Assembly (NCBI GenBank): GCA_026184435.1
Contig: CP046447.1
DNA length: 64,000 nucleotides
Strand: one strand, 5' to 3'
Source of the DNA: JAADFF01 sp013153035
Lineage (GTDB): Bacteria > Coprothermobacterota > Coprothermobacteria > Coprothermobacterales > JAADFF01
In this document: piece by piece, positions 1-8,561 of the stretch
Layout of the letters: each line of letters opens with the position of its first letter
Position numbering within the stretch: position 1 is the first letter of the stretch
The notes under the pieces: generated by a model
Database searches by the model: none
Told to the model about the DNA's origin: nothing
What the model saw: the letters and a program-made list of their open reading frames with translations, nothing else
Program-made: the position numbers and the translations under genes

Positions 1-1449
1 TCAGGACGATCTTTTAAAAATTTCTGTAAAGAAATCTATATTGATAACCTTATGGGGCAGTAACATACCACCCTTTTCTTTCATATAATCTGCCCACCAA
101 CCGTGCATATACACACCAGCCCACGATGCTGTGGCTACGTCAAGTCCTCTGGCAATAAGGCCTCCTATCATACCTGAAAGCACATCACCTGAACCTCCAA
201 CAGCCAGCAGCTCATTGCCCGATGTATTAATCCACCTCACAGAGCCTGAAGCCGTAATCGTGCGTCTACCTTTGAGCACAGCAACAGGGGCATAGTTAAG
301 AAGTTCCTGAGTGGTACGCAGTCTATTGTTTTTCACCTTCTCTACATCAGTGCCAAGCAACCGTGCCGCCTCACCAGGATGAGGTGTAATGACATAACTA
401 CCTTTCATGCCAATAAGAATATCCCTGCGTATAGCGGAGGCATCAACAACACGGGGTATAGGGATATCTAAGATATTGTCTATAAAAGGTGGTAACTCCT
501 TCATACCCGGTCCCAAGACAATGGCATCAATCTTGTCAAGCAATGCCGTATCGAACTCGTTCCATCCTATAACAATAAGCTCTGGATATCTACCAGCCAC
601 ATAAGATTTTATCTTATCGGGTACAGCAACATAGATAAGCCCTGTACGCATAGCCATGGCACCAAGAGCTGCCATGAGTGGTGCCCCACTGTAGATGTCC
701 CCACCACCGACAATAAGAAGTCTTCCCGCCTCACCTTTATGACTAGGAGACACTAGCGATGCCAGAGCTACCTGAACATCCTCTTTTACCACGGCCCAAT
801 GTGTTACAGATATGCCAGATAGCCATACAGACAGGGGTACTCCAATAGAATCGACTCTTATCTTGCCAGAAAACATAAAGCCCGGCTCAAGAAATAGTCC
901 CAGCTTAGGTAGTCCAAATGTGATAGTATAATCAGCTGGAAACACACTCCCCATAGGCATACCCGTATCAGCAGAAAGTCCCGATGGCATATCTACAGCA
1001 ATATTTACACGGGTGGATACCTCAGACATATAGCTAACAACATCGGCATATATCCCATCTAAAGGTCGTTTCAGTCCCACACCAAACAGGGCATCAACAG
1101 CAACATCCATACTCTCAACGGCAAAGATATCCTTAAGAGGAAAAACTCTTCCACCAGAGCGCGTAAACAAACGCCTTTGCATAATAGCCAGCTGTGACTT
1201 TGGTTCAGATGCATATACCTTTACAGGTATATTCCACGACAATAGATATCTGGCAACGGCATAACCATCACCACCATTATTCCCCGGTCCAACAAGGATA
1301 GTTACCTCTGCCGGGTCCAATGTGGTCAGTATAAATTCACCAACACTTCTGCCAGCACTCTCCATAAGAACAGAACCGGGAATACCAAGAGCTTCTTGCA
1401 CCAGTGCATCTTGCAGTGACATTTCACCTGCTCCCACAAGTGGCAACAT
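1..1449 (-). CDS. nnr: Bifunctional NAD(P)H-hydrate repair enzyme (epimerase + ADP-dependent dehydratase)
   Basis: 482 residues, complete: the stop codon is at the first bases of the window. It repairs hydrated NADH/NADPH (NAD(P)HX) in the cytoplasm. The N-terminal half is a YjeF_N epimerase domain with the motif GPGNNGGDGYAVARYL near residue 54. The C-terminal half is a ribokinase-like dehydratase domain with HKGEAGRLLIVGG near 238 and GGSGDVLSGMIGGL near 420, the usual ATP/ADP site. The two-domain fusion and length are normal for bacteria. It is divergent from the ATPase gene at 1497 with only 47 bp between the starts, so their promoters must overlap. Function is confident from the motifs. 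Confidence 0.93.
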   Translation of the reverse strand: MLPLVGAGEMSLQDALVQEALGIPGSVLMESAGRSVGEFILTTLDPAEVTILVGPGNNGGDGYAVARYLLSWNIPVKVYASEPKSQLAIMQRRLFTRSGGRVFPLKDIFAVESMDVAVDALFGVGLKRPLDGIYADVVSYMSEVSTRVNIAVDMPSGLSADTGMPMGSVFPADYTITFGLPKLGLFLEPGFMFSGKIRVDSIGVPLSVWLSGISVTHWAVVKEDVQVALASLVSPSHKGEAGRLLIVGGGDIYSGAPLMAALGAMAMRTGLIYVAVPDKIKSYVAGRYPELIVIGWNEFDTALLDKIDAIVLGPGMKELPPFIDNILDIPIPRVVDASAIRRDILIGMKGSYVITPHPGEAARLLGTDVEKVKNNRLRTTQELLNYAPVAVLKGRRTITASGSVRWINTSGNELLAVGGSGDVLSGMIGGLIARGLDVATASWAGVYMHGWWADYMKEKGGMLLPHKVINIDFFTEIFKRSS

Positions 1450-1496
1450 ACAATATCACCCCCACAAGGTATATATTAATAGAAGAGGTGATAGAT

Positions 1497-2444
1497 ATGA
1501 AAGAAATTATTAGGGACGCATTTTCATATTGGTTAAAGGCCAATGTAGAAGATGCCAATATGAGACAAATTTTAGCCCGTAGCATGGGCTGGGAGTACAC
1601 AGAAGTGAATGGGCTACCTGAAACAGAACTCGTTGATATCTATCTTATTACCAACAAGAAGATGATATCACCAGCGATTGATTACATTCCTGTGCACCGT
1701 AGCAGCCATCTTGTACACACATTCGACTTTGATGACATCAAAGATAGATTTATCAGAAAGGGCAGACTAACAATAGGAGGGAACCCGGGGACAGGAAAAA
1801 CAGCACTTGCATATCTTCTTATTCGTTCACTGCCAAGACCATTCTGGTTTATCAAGCTTAAAGGAAATGTGCACATAGAGGCTGAGGACATCGAAAAGCT
1901 GGCACTGGCAACTGATACACCTGTGCTTTTATTTGCCGATAAAGATATGTACGATGTCCATATTGGGGGCATTAAACCCAGTGATACAACAATCACACTT
2001 ATGCTTGACAGACATGGAGATATCAATCTTGGCGCCCACAGTCCCGATGCAGCACGTTATATGGTAGAAGAGATATTAAAGGCACCGGCAGAGAAACCGA
2101 AAGGCAAACGCATATGGTTAGAGATAGCACTATATATTAGAAACAAGGTGAGAAATCCAGAATTTGCAAAAGACATATGGGAATCGGGACTTGATACAGC
2201 ATGGCAAAACCTTATAAACAGTCTTCCGGAACCTGCTCTCTTTCTTCTAAAAGTTGTAGCCACTGAGGGCGAAGTTGTTGCACCCAAAAAACTTATTAAG
2301 CTAAAGTATCCCAAAGTAAAAAAGTTAGACTTTATAGAAAAACTTGTCTCTGTCGGTATACTCCATAGAAATAAAAATGGACACTTTACACTCCTTCACC
2401 CATATTGGAAGAAAAAGATAAATGGTATAATAAATATCGGGTAA
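1497..2444 (+). CDS. P-loop ATPase of unknown function
   Basis: 315 residues from the ATG at 1497, preceded by AGAGGTG; an upstream in-frame start would extend into the divergent nnr gene and has no ribosome site. A Walker A motif (GGNPGTGKTALAYLLI) lies near residue 96, and LLFADKD near 145 could be the Walker B strand. The last ~80 residues (ALFLLKVVATEGEVVAPKKL onward) look like a winged helix. This layout, a small STAND/ORC-like ATPase with a C-terminal wHTH, suggests a regulatory or DNA-associated switch, but I recognise no specific family. It is followed within 30 bp by spoVS. Confidence 0.75.
   Translation: MKEIIRDAFSYWLKANVEDANMRQILARSMGWEYTEVNGLPETELVDIYLITNKKMISPAIDYIPVHRSSHLVHTFDFDDIKDRFIRKGRLTIGGNPGTGKTALAYLLIRSLPRPFWFIKLKGNVHIEAEDIEKLALATDTPVLLFADKDMYDVHIGGIKPSDTTITLMLDRHGDINLGAHSPDAARYMVEEILKAPAEKPKGKRIWLEIALYIRNKVRNPEFAKDIWESGLDTAWQNLINSLPEPALFLLKVVATEGEVVAPKKLIKLKYPKVKKLDFIEKLVSVGILHRNKNGHFTLLHPYWKKKINGIINIG
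2423..2431 (+). promoter_or_regulatory. Probable extended -10 of the spoVS promoter
   Basis: TGGTATAAT lies inside the last codons of the upstream ATPase gene, about 45 bp before the SpoVS start. No convincing -35 hexamer is visible. It would give spoVS its own short transcript ending at the hairpin at 2761. Confidence 0.45.
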
Positions 2445-2474
2445 AAACCCATTAGAAAAGGAGGGGATCAAGTG

Positions 2475-2738
2475 ATGGAAGTTCTGAAGATCTCTGCTAA
2501 GACTGACCCTAAGAAGGCCGCCGGTGCTCTCGCCGAGGTTATCCGTAAGAGCGGTGAGGCCGAGCTGCAGGCAATTGGTGCTGGTGCTGTAAACCAGGCT
2601 GTTAAGGCAATCGCTATCGCTCGTGGTTATCTTGCACCAAATGGTATTGATTTGGTGTGCATCCCCGGTTTTACCGATGTCAAGATCGGTGAGGAGGAGC
2701 GCACAGCTATTAAGTTTATCGTTGAGCCCAAAGAGTAA
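2475..2738 (+). CDS. spoVS: Stage V sporulation protein S (SpoVS/Alba-like)
   Basis: 87 residues. ATG at 2475 was chosen over the adjacent GTG at 2472 because SpoVS proteins begin MEVLKISAKT and GGAGGGG lies about 8 bp upstream. The whole chain matches the family: the SAKTDPKKAAGALAEVIR start, the GAGAVNQAVKAIAIARG core and the acidic end. SpoVS is an Alba-fold, probably nucleic-acid-binding protein first described in Bacillus sporulation, but it is widespread in non-sporulating thermophiles. Codon use is noticeably more GC-rich than in neighbouring genes, as expected for a highly expressed small protein. A strong terminator follows directly. Confidence 0.93.
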   Translation: MEVLKISAKTDPKKAAGALAEVIRKSGEAELQAIGAGAVNQAVKAIAIARGYLAPNGIDLVCIPGFTDVKIGEEERTAIKFIVEPKE

Positions 2739-2760
2739 GTAGACAATGGGGGTAACATGG

Positions 2761-2787
2761 CCCACCGCCTGAGGCGGTGGGTTTTTT
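2761..2787 (+). terminator. Rho-independent terminator after spoVS
   Basis: Perfect 9-bp stem CCCACCGCC / GGCGGTGGG with a 3-nt loop, followed by six T residues. Confidence 0.93.
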
Positions 2788-2847
2788 CATTGCAAGACAC
2801 ATAGGATATAATAGAGTGATGAGTGAATACAAAGACAGGTGGTAAAA

Positions 2848-3477
2848 ATGCCCGAAGAAAGTGCAGTTAACAGCGATGCCCTAATGTCCATGCTGGGTGA
2901 AATTGGTAGTATTGCCATGGGTGCTGCCTCTATCTCGTTATCGGAACTCACAGGTAGGAAAATTCAGTTTACCTCACCAAAGGTATGGCTTGGTGACAAG
3001 CCCGTGGTAGAAAATCCCGGTGATATGAAAATCCTCATATCTGTTAACTATAAGGGCGACATCACAGGCTCATCACTGATGACACTGAGAGAGGGCATGG
3101 CTATCAAAATAGCCAACCTCATGCTTGCCCCTATGGGCATGGAAGTTTCAGAGCTTGACGATCTCGCGTCTTCAGCTCTTATGGAGGCCATGAATCAAAT
3201 GATGGGTGCCGCTGCAAGGGCACTATCTGAGCTAACAGGAGCTTTTATAGACATTACAACCCCCACTTTCCTTCTACTGGAAAACGGTCTTACCGAAGAC
3301 ATGCTTGAAGATATCAAGAAAAATATGAAAGGCAAAGTGGCCTCTGTCCAGTTTACGGTGTGGATTGATGGCGAGGAGCAAGAAGGTCATATGTACATTT
3401 TCTATCCCCTTTCCCTCGCCGCTAAACTCGTTATTAACACACTGAAGAATATGAATAGCATGAAGAAAAAGAAATGA
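2848..3477 (+). CDS. CheC/FliY-like chemotaxis phosphatase domain protein
   Basis: 209 residues from ATG 2848 with AGGTGG 6 bp upstream. The segment MLGEIGSIAMGAASISLSEL near residue 13 closely resembles the N-terminal region of FliY, and SSALMEAMNQMMGAAARALS near 110 is the second helix of the CheC/CheX/FliY fold. The family dephosphorylates CheY-P through paired E/N residues; ExxNQ is present in the second helix, but the first helix has E..S rather than a clear E..N, so one active site may be weakened. It stands alone, with no flagellar genes nearby, although two chemoreceptor genes are within 12 kb. It may tune CheY signalling. Confidence 0.75.
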   Translation: MPEESAVNSDALMSMLGEIGSIAMGAASISLSELTGRKIQFTSPKVWLGDKPVVENPGDMKILISVNYKGDITGSSLMTLREGMAIKIANLMLAPMGMEVSELDDLASSALMEAMNQMMGAAARALSELTGAFIDITTPTFLLLENGLTEDMLEDIKKNMKGKVASVQFTVWIDGEEQEGHMYIFYPLSLAAKLVINTLKNMNSMKKKK

Positions 3478-3581
3478 CATAGTCTTTGAATCCCGCTACT
3501 TGGATCAATTACAGAACACAGAGCCTTGTAACTAAAATCAACAAAATAAACTACCAGAGACTCTATTCCACACAATAAGCA

Positions 3582-3606
3582 AAAAGCTTTACAGAGCTTT
3601 TTTCTT
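3582..3606 (+). terminator. Weak terminator after the CheC-like gene
   Basis: AAAGCT and AGCTTT flank a six-base loop, followed by a T-rich run. The stem is short and AT-rich. Confidence 0.45.
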
Positions 3607-3611
3607 TAAAA

Positions 3612-3643
3612 ATCAAAGGGGATGGTATACCATCCCCTTTGAT
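3612..3643 (-). terminator. 32-bp perfect palindrome, terminator of the chemoreceptor gene
   Basis: The half-site ATCAAAGGGGATGGTA is followed directly by its exact reverse complement. Read on the minus strand it follows the stop codon of the gene at 3661 and runs into a T-rich stretch. Confidence 0.85.
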
Positions 3644-3660
3644 ATCAACAATATAATCAG

Positions 3661-4734
3661 TTACTGTATGCTCTCAAGCAAATCTTCTATAGACTTATCT
3701 ATCCTCTCTATCTCATTCTCAACATATGCCATTTCCTTAATAGACTCAACAAGCCTATCCATAGTAGAGGCTATACGCTTGATAGAGTCAGAAACCTCTG
3801 TCACAGAAGCAGATAGTTCTTCAGACACGGCGGCAAGGTCTGACCCCATAATATCTACTTTTTCTATGGCATCCATAATAACCCGTACCTTATTGTTGGT
3901 CTCCGCTACCAGCTTCTGAAGATTTTTCACATCTTCTATACGGGTAAGACTATTATCGTATGCCTCATGAATAAGCTTTACAAGATTTTTCACCGTTTGC
4001 CTTACCTCTTCTGCTGCTTCTCGAGAACTATCAGCCAGATCCCTTATTTCCATGGCAACCACAGAAAAACCTTTGCCTGCCTCACCAGCACGGGCAGCCT
4101 CTATAGAGGCGTTGAGAGATAGCAGTTTCGTCTTGTTTGCAATAGACTCAATATGACTCGTAATATTCTCAATATCACCAACAGCTCTCTCCAGTTCCTT
4201 AAGTCGCCGAGAATCCGAATGTATATTCTCCACCTCTTTACCAATAGAAGCCTCCACATGCACAAGGCTATGCTCAGCATCAGTAGTAGAAGCCTCTATG
4301 GTGCTAATAGTCTGAGACAGAAGTTCAACACTACTAGCCAAAGACTGGGCCGCGACATCGAGTTGGGAAGAAATACTTTCCACATTGCTAAGAGAATCCG
4401 ACACAACTTTAGACGACTCTTCAATAAGCTCCATAGCCTTTCTCAGGCTCTCCCTCTGCATACCAAGAGCCTCAGATGTATCGCTTATGGAACTGGAAAT
4501 ACCATGCACCCGACTTTTTAGCATCTGAACTTCATTATGAAGGTCTTTGAGAGCCTGTATAAACTTCGTGAGCATATCTCCCTCGTATCCTGCCACATGG
4601 GACTCATACACTTCCTTATGCTCCTCCAGTACCTTCTTGGCATGAGCCACATCTCTAAACAATTTCCAGTTTATAAGGTATGCCACTCCAAAACCTATGG
4701 CAAAAAATAAAATAGCCACTAAAACATACCACAT
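3661..4734 (-). CDS. Methyl-accepting chemotaxis-like transducer without an extracellular sensor
   Basis: 357 residues from the ATG at 4734, which has GGGAGG 8 bp upstream; a longer version would overlap the upstream radical SAM gene. One membrane segment (residues ~2-24) is followed directly by coiled coil. The signalling hairpin KLLSLNASIEAARAGEAGKG near residue 220 is canonical and would contact CheA/CheW. There is no periplasmic domain and no clear HAMP, so any signal must come from the membrane, the cytoplasmic helices or a partner. It lies 47 bp after a radical SAM gene in the same direction, and the pair may be co-transcribed. Confidence 0.88.
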   Translation of the reverse strand: MWYVLVAILFFAIGFGVAYLINWKLFRDVAHAKKVLEEHKEVYESHVAGYEGDMLTKFIQALKDLHNEVQMLKSRVHGISSSISDTSEALGMQRESLRKAMELIEESSKVVSDSLSNVESISSQLDVAAQSLASSVELLSQTISTIEASTTDAEHSLVHVEASIGKEVENIHSDSRRLKELERAVGDIENITSHIESIANKTKLLSLNASIEAARAGEAGKGFSVVAMEIRDLADSSREAAEEVRQTVKNLVKLIHEAYDNSLTRIEDVKNLQKLVAETNNKVRVIMDAIEKVDIMGSDLAAVSEELSASVTEVSDSIKRIASTMDRLVESIKEMAYVENEIERIDKSIEDLLESIQ

Positions 4735-4781
4735 AAAATAAACCTCCCTCACTAAAAAAGATATCCACCCCTGTATATCTA

Positions 4782-5714
4782 TTATATCCTCCACACCTTG
4801 TATCGGTAGAAATATGTACCGTGGGCTGGCACTATCTCAACATCATCTCGGGAGGCAAGGTCTTCCAGCAACTTTTCTACATCCCAACCTTTACATTCTG
4901 CCACTTTACGTATTTGCTCTTCTCGCATAGGATGCCTTTTAATAATCCGCAGTATCCCTTCTACGGGGTTATCTCCAGCCACATAAAATGTACCCTCTTC
5001 CATACTACCCAGTGGTATAGCACCCAGTATCTGAGTAGCCCTTTCCAGCGTCTCTTTATCAGGCATTTCTACCCACTTTTCAGCCGGTGGTCTAATAGGC
5101 ACATTGATATATACCCTCTGGGGTTTTAGCCTATCTATGACTTCCTTCATCCTATAAAGGGTATCCTCCTCATCGTTTATGCCTTTTACAAGCATAACCT
5201 CTAACCACATCTCGCCTTCCATCTCCTGTCTCATGGCAAACAAGCCATCAATAACCTTTTCAAATTTGAGGTCTCTATGGGGCCTATTAATTCTTCTCCA
5301 TGTATCCTCATCGGGTGCATCAAAGGTTGGCATAAGAACAGATACGGGTTTTAGGTCTCTTCTCACATCTTTGTCGTATAAAAGGGCACCATTGGTAATA
5401 ACAGACAGTGGAAGGGGACTATAGTCTTTTATCATGCGGATGACCTCACCTATTCCCAAATACAGGGTGGGCTCTCCCTCGCCTACCAATGTGATAAAGT
5501 CCACATCGGTATATTTATTTAAGGCATCTTTGACCTCTGCAAAGATGTCTTCTGGTGGAAAGAACATCTGCCGCGTATTGGTAAATGTCTTTGTGCGTCC
5601 CAGCTGACAGTAGACACATGAGTAGTTGCATGTTTTCGGGGGAATAGGGCTAATACCAAGGCTCTGCCCAAGTCTGCGAGAAGGCACAGGACCAAACACA
5701 TATCTATACTCCAC
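4782..5714 (-). CDS. Radical SAM protein (COG0731-like Fe-S oxidoreductase)
   Basis: 310 residues; GTG start at 5714 with GGAGG 9 bp upstream. The cluster-binding motif CNYSCVYC lies near residue 29, after the segment FGPVPSRRLGQSLGI that marks this subfamily. LVGEGEPTLYLG near 95 is the glycine-rich SAM-binding strand. The C-terminal ~60 residues look like a winged helix (VEKLLEDLASRDDVEIV). The substrate is unknown. Homologues often sit near metal-cofactor or ferredoxin-ATPase genes, and here the MinD-type operon lies directly upstream, separated by a terminator. Confidence 0.85.
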   Translation of the reverse strand: MEYRYVFGPVPSRRLGQSLGISPIPPKTCNYSCVYCQLGRTKTFTNTRQMFFPPEDIFAEVKDALNKYTDVDFITLVGEGEPTLYLGIGEVIRMIKDYSPLPLSVITNGALLYDKDVRRDLKPVSVLMPTFDAPDEDTWRRINRPHRDLKFEKVIDGLFAMRQEMEGEMWLEVMLVKGINDEEDTLYRMKEVIDRLKPQRVYINVPIRPPAEKWVEMPDKETLERATQILGAIPLGSMEEGTFYVAGDNPVEGILRIIKRHPMREEQIRKVAECKGWDVEKLLEDLASRDDVEIVPAHGTYFYRYKVWRI

Positions 5715-5737
5715 AGATAACCACCTCCAATGAAAAA

Positions 5738-5757
5738 TGGGGAGGTTTCCCTCCCCA
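5738..5757 (-). terminator. Terminator of the MinD/NifX operon
   Basis: TGGGGAGG / CCTCCCCA with a 4-nt loop. On the minus strand it is followed by ATTTTTC. It lies directly after the stop of the gene at 5758. Confidence 0.85.
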
Positions 5758-6639
5758 CTATATCTGGAACTTTTCTTCTATGGTCTTGATAATACCCATA
5801 ATGGCCTTTGCCGACGGACTATCGGGAAACACCTCTATAATAGGCTTTGCCATACGGGTAGCCTCTACCACCTGGGGGTCAAATGGTATCTTGCCAAGAA
5901 AATCTACACCATTTTCACGGCACCAGTTTTCTATCTCGGCAGTCTTCTCTTCAGACAGATCATATTTATTGACAACAACACCAAAGGGTATACCAAAGTG
6001 ATCTATCATCTCTGCAGCCCTTTCAAGGTCGTGAAGACCTGATACTGTAGGCTCAGTAACGACGATAACATAGTTTGTGCCTGTAATAGAAGATGTGGCA
6101 GGACATGCTACACCGGGGGCACCATCTATGATGATAGATGGCTTCTCAGGATTTTCAAGGGCCTTTTGAAGTGCAATACGCCTTACCTCGGCCACAAGAC
6201 CACCACTTGTCTCTTCACCGGGAAACAACCTTGCATAGGCAATGGGCCCACGCTCTGACTCACCCCAATAGTACTCACCAGATTTTTCATCGTACATATC
6301 AATCACCTTAACAGGACATGCATAGTAACAGTAGGCACATCCTTCACATGCAAAGGTATTGATGTAGTAATTACCTTCTTTATCTATACGCACGGCATCA
6401 AAGATACATACATCTTTACAGATACCACATTTTATACACCCTTCATTGTTAATAACGGCCTTTTTAGAAGCTACATAGTCGTACTTCTCTTTCATTTCGG
6501 GGTCAAAAAGCATATAGAGGTTAGAGGCATCAACATCACCATCTACGGCAATCCTACCCTTAAAGTATGTAGCCAGAGAACCTGTCAGTGTCGTTTTACC
6601 TGTACCACCTTTTCCACTGATAACGGCTATCTGTATCAT
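5758..6639 (-). CDS. MinD-family ATPase with inserted two-[4Fe-4S] ferredoxin domain (copy 1)
   Basis: 293 residues. The deviant Walker A SGKGGTGKTTL is at residue 8. An inserted ferredoxin domain follows at ~65-115 with CIKCGICKDVC and CEGCAYCYYACP, then the ATPase resumes (IIDGAPGVACP, VVTEPTVSGLHDLERA). These proteins are relatives of the ApbC/NBP35 and NifH-like P-loop ATPases and probably use ATP to load or move iron-sulfur or other metal clusters. The start overlaps the stop of the second copy upstream by 4 bp, so the two are translationally coupled and probably form a heterodimer. Confidence 0.9.
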   Translation of the reverse strand: MIQIAVISGKGGTGKTTLTGSLATYFKGRIAVDGDVDASNLYMLFDPEMKEKYDYVASKKAVINNEGCIKCGICKDVCIFDAVRIDKEGNYYINTFACEGCAYCYYACPVKVIDMYDEKSGEYYWGESERGPIAYARLFPGEETSGGLVAEVRRIALQKALENPEKPSIIIDGAPGVACPATSSITGTNYVIVVTEPTVSGLHDLERAAEMIDHFGIPFGVVVNKYDLSEEKTAEIENWCRENGVDFLGKIPFDPQVVEATRMAKPIIEVFPDSPSAKAIMGIIKTIEEKFQI

Positions 6640-7493
6640 CCGTGCTTCACCACCTTCTGGTAGACATCCTCAAATATATCCTTGACAAATGGCAGATGCT
6701 CTGCAAGAATACCACCACGAGAATAAACGCTGGCAATCTCCCTGCTAAATGGTATGCGGGCAAGTACTGGTAGCTCTCTGTCTTTTATAAAGTTTTCAAG
6801 GGGCTCGAATGGATTATCTTTATCATCTCTGTTGATGATAACACCGGCACGAAGCCCCAGCTCACGCACAATATCGTGGGCCACCTCAAGATCGTGAAGT
6901 CCAAACGGGGTTGGCTCTGTCACCAGTATGACATAATCTGCCCCATCTATGGCCTCAACAACAGGACATGATGCACCAGGCGCACCATCGGCAATGATGA
7001 GCCTATCACCAGGCACCTTGTGTTTGGCCTGGCGCACTACAGGTGTTGCAGACAACTCACCAATATTCATAAGTCCCATATAGTAATCAAGGGTATCTGA
7101 AACCTTACCCCATCTGACATAGCCAATAGGTTTCAACTCCTCTGTGATAGCCCCCTTTTCAGGGCACACATACTGACATAGCATACATCCATGACAGAGA
7201 TTATCAAAGACCATAACAGTCTTTTTTCCAACGACAATGGCACCCTTTTGACATGCCTTCTGGCACTCACCACAGAAAGTGCATATATCTAAGTTGACAC
7301 GGGGAAGTTTCTTATAAACTGTTTCTTCTCCCTGCCACTCTATCTTATCTTTAAAAAATAAGTGACCATTAGGCTCTTCTGCATCGAGGTCTACAAGATA
7401 AACTGGTTCATGCTGGCTGGCAACATATGCAAGATTGACAGATACCGTAGTCTTACCTGTACCACCTTTACCACTGATAACAGCTATGTACAC
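6636..7493 (-). CDS. MinD-family ATPase with inserted two-[4Fe-4S] ferredoxin domain (copy 2)
   Basis: 285 residues, GTG start at 7493 with AGGTGG about 10 bp upstream. It has the same layout as its neighbour: Walker A SGKGGTGKTTV at residue 7, ferredoxin cysteines CTFCGECQKAC and CHGCMLCQYVCP, then IIADGAPGASCP and VTEPTPFGLHDLEVA. The two copies are clearly diverged, so this is an old duplication. It is preceded by two NifX-like genes in the same direction. NifX-type proteins carry metal clusters, which supports a shared job in cluster assembly or transfer. Confidence 0.9.
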   Translation of the reverse strand: MYIAVISGKGGTGKTTVSVNLAYVASQHEPVYLVDLDAEEPNGHLFFKDKIEWQGEETVYKKLPRVNLDICTFCGECQKACQKGAIVVGKKTVMVFDNLCHGCMLCQYVCPEKGAITEELKPIGYVRWGKVSDTLDYYMGLMNIGELSATPVVRQAKHKVPGDRLIIADGAPGASCPVVEAIDGADYVILVTEPTPFGLHDLEVAHDIVRELGLRAGVIINRDDKDNPFEPLENFIKDRELPVLARIPFSREIASVYSRGGILAEHLPFVKDIFEDVYQKVVKHG

Positions 7494-7513
7494 AGGGCTT
7501 CACCACCTTTCTG

Positions 7514-7870
7514 TTATCTGCAATCACCTTTGGGAAATCCGTCTTTTACAGGCACAAGTTTGCCATTTCTGTAGGCATCTATAGCATCTTTTACTGTTCC
7601 GTCATATTTATATGCGGTAATACCGGCACGCTCTAGTATGGGAAACACACCGGCACCCGGGGCATCGCCAGAGACAATCTCGGTAATACCCTTGTCAAGT
7701 AAAAATTTCAGAAAAATAGAGGCAACACCACTATCTTCCACAAAGGGGTTTTCTATCCATACAATCTCATCGCCCTCAACAAATCCAATAAACGGCACCT
7801 TACAAAAACCTTTGAATAGCTTAGCATTTTCAGAGGGAGAGGTGGCAAAGACGCAGAAATTACCAGCCAC
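7514..7870 (-). CDS. NifX/NifB-like dinitrogenase iron-molybdenum cofactor domain protein (short)
   Basis: 118 residues. I chose the GTG at 7870: GGAGG sits 8 bp upstream and the encoded start (AGNFCVFATSPSENAKLFKG) is the first beta strand of the domain; the frame is open further upstream only because it shadows the Gly-rich tail of the preceding gene. Core features are the conserved pattern IVSGDAPGAGVFPILERAGI near residue 70 and an acidic to polar tail. The gene overlaps the end of the preceding NifX-like gene by 11 bp. Members of this family bind iron-sulfur or heterometal clusters. Its partner is probably one of the adjacent MinD ATPases. Confidence 0.82.
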   Translation of the reverse strand: MAGNFCVFATSPSENAKLFKGFCKVPFIGFVEGDEIVWIENPFVEDSGVASIFLKFLLDKGITEIVSGDAPGAGVFPILERAGITAYKYDGTVKDAIDAYRNGKLVPVKDGFPKGDCR

Positions 7871-8384
7871 CTCTGCCACCTCCAAATCCTCCTCTGCCAC
7901 GGCCCATACCACGACCGCCGCCAAAGCCTCGGCCGCCACCCATTCCACGGCCACCACCGAAACCTCCGCCCATGCCTCTACCACGGCCTCCACCGAAGCC
8001 GCCTCCGAAACCTCCACCCATGCCAGGACCCATGCCACCACCAGGGCGACCGGCTACTGGCGTAGGCTGAAGGGCACCATTCCTAAAAGCCTCAAGGGCC
8101 TGTGCTACTGTCATACCAGATGCATCCCACATATTGATACCCACTTCCATGAGGGCTGTCATGGCATTGGTACCAGGTACTGCACCAGATATAACATCGG
8201 TAACACCGGCCTCAGAAAGCATCATGACAAATCTTGGACCGGCACCGTGTGCCTCGTTCAGCATTGGGTTCGGTTCAAACTGAACAGAACCATCTGGCTG
8301 CACCCAACCTATATATGGAGCACGGGCAAATCTGCTTGCTACCGGGCTATTAATATCTGGACCTTCAGATAGTATAACTACCAT
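7860..8384 (-). CDS. NifX-like protein with long Gly/Arg/Met-rich tail
   Basis: 174 residues from the ATG at 8384 with GGGAGG 8 bp upstream. Residues 1-110 form a NifX/NifB-type cluster-binding domain (ILSEGPDINSPVASRFARAP; VISGAVPGTNAMTALMEVGI). From ~112 to the end the chain is an almost pure G/R/F/M low-complexity tail of GGGFGGGRGMG type, with no predicted fold. The tail coding sequence carries the ribosome site and start of the next gene. Such tails occur in cluster-handling proteins of anaerobes, but their role is not known to me; RNA binding or self-association are possible. Confidence 0.82.
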   Translation of the reverse strand: MVVILSEGPDINSPVASRFARAPYIGWVQPDGSVQFEPNPMLNEAHGAGPRFVMMLSEAGVTDVISGAVPGTNAMTALMEVGINMWDASGMTVAQALEAFRNGALQPTPVAGRPGGGMGPGMGGGFGGGFGGGRGRGMGGGFGGGRGMGGGRGFGGGRGMGRGRGGFGGGRGGW

Positions 8385-8427
8385 ACTAACCACCTCCCAA
8401 AAAGTTTATATATATTCACACTTTCAA

Positions 8428-8455
8428 GTATACCACATATATAAAAAGTGTATAC
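8428..8455 (-). promoter_or_regulatory. Promoter with GTATAC box, 17-bp spacer and extended -10 (NifX/MinD operon)
   Basis: On the minus strand GTATAC is followed by a 17-bp spacer ending TGG and then TATACT. The same arrangement stands before the DUF5320-like gene at 9161. GTATAC is a palindrome sitting at the -35 position, where TTGACA would be expected. Confidence 0.6.
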
Positions 8456-8517
8456 ATCTCATATGAATATCACAACGTATTTTCACACCAACATCTGTAA
8501 ACTTTTCTACAAAGAAA

Positions 8518-8540
8518 AAGGGGCGGACACCCCGCCCCTT
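8518..8540 (-). terminator. Terminator of the DUF5320-like pair
   Basis: AAGGGGCGG / CCGCCCCTT with a 5-nt loop, followed on the minus strand by TTTTTCTTT. Confidence 0.9.
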
Positions 8541-8561
8541 GTGCTTAAAGGATAAGGGGTA

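Noticed and set aside
2475..2738. SpoVS taken as evidence of a spore former
   Set aside because: SpoVS is common in non-sporulating thermophiles and no other sporulation gene is in the window.
7890..8040. Regular GGN/CCN repeats that looked like a CRISPR or tandem DNA repeat
   Set aside because: The period is 3 bp and follows Gly/Arg codons on the minus strand; there are no conserved repeat-spacer units.
7875..8041. Long upstream extension of the short NifX-like frame, rich in Ala/Val/Glu
   Set aside because: It is the shadow of the GGN-repeat tail of the overlapping NifX-like gene; the ribosome site and domain start both point to GTG 7870.
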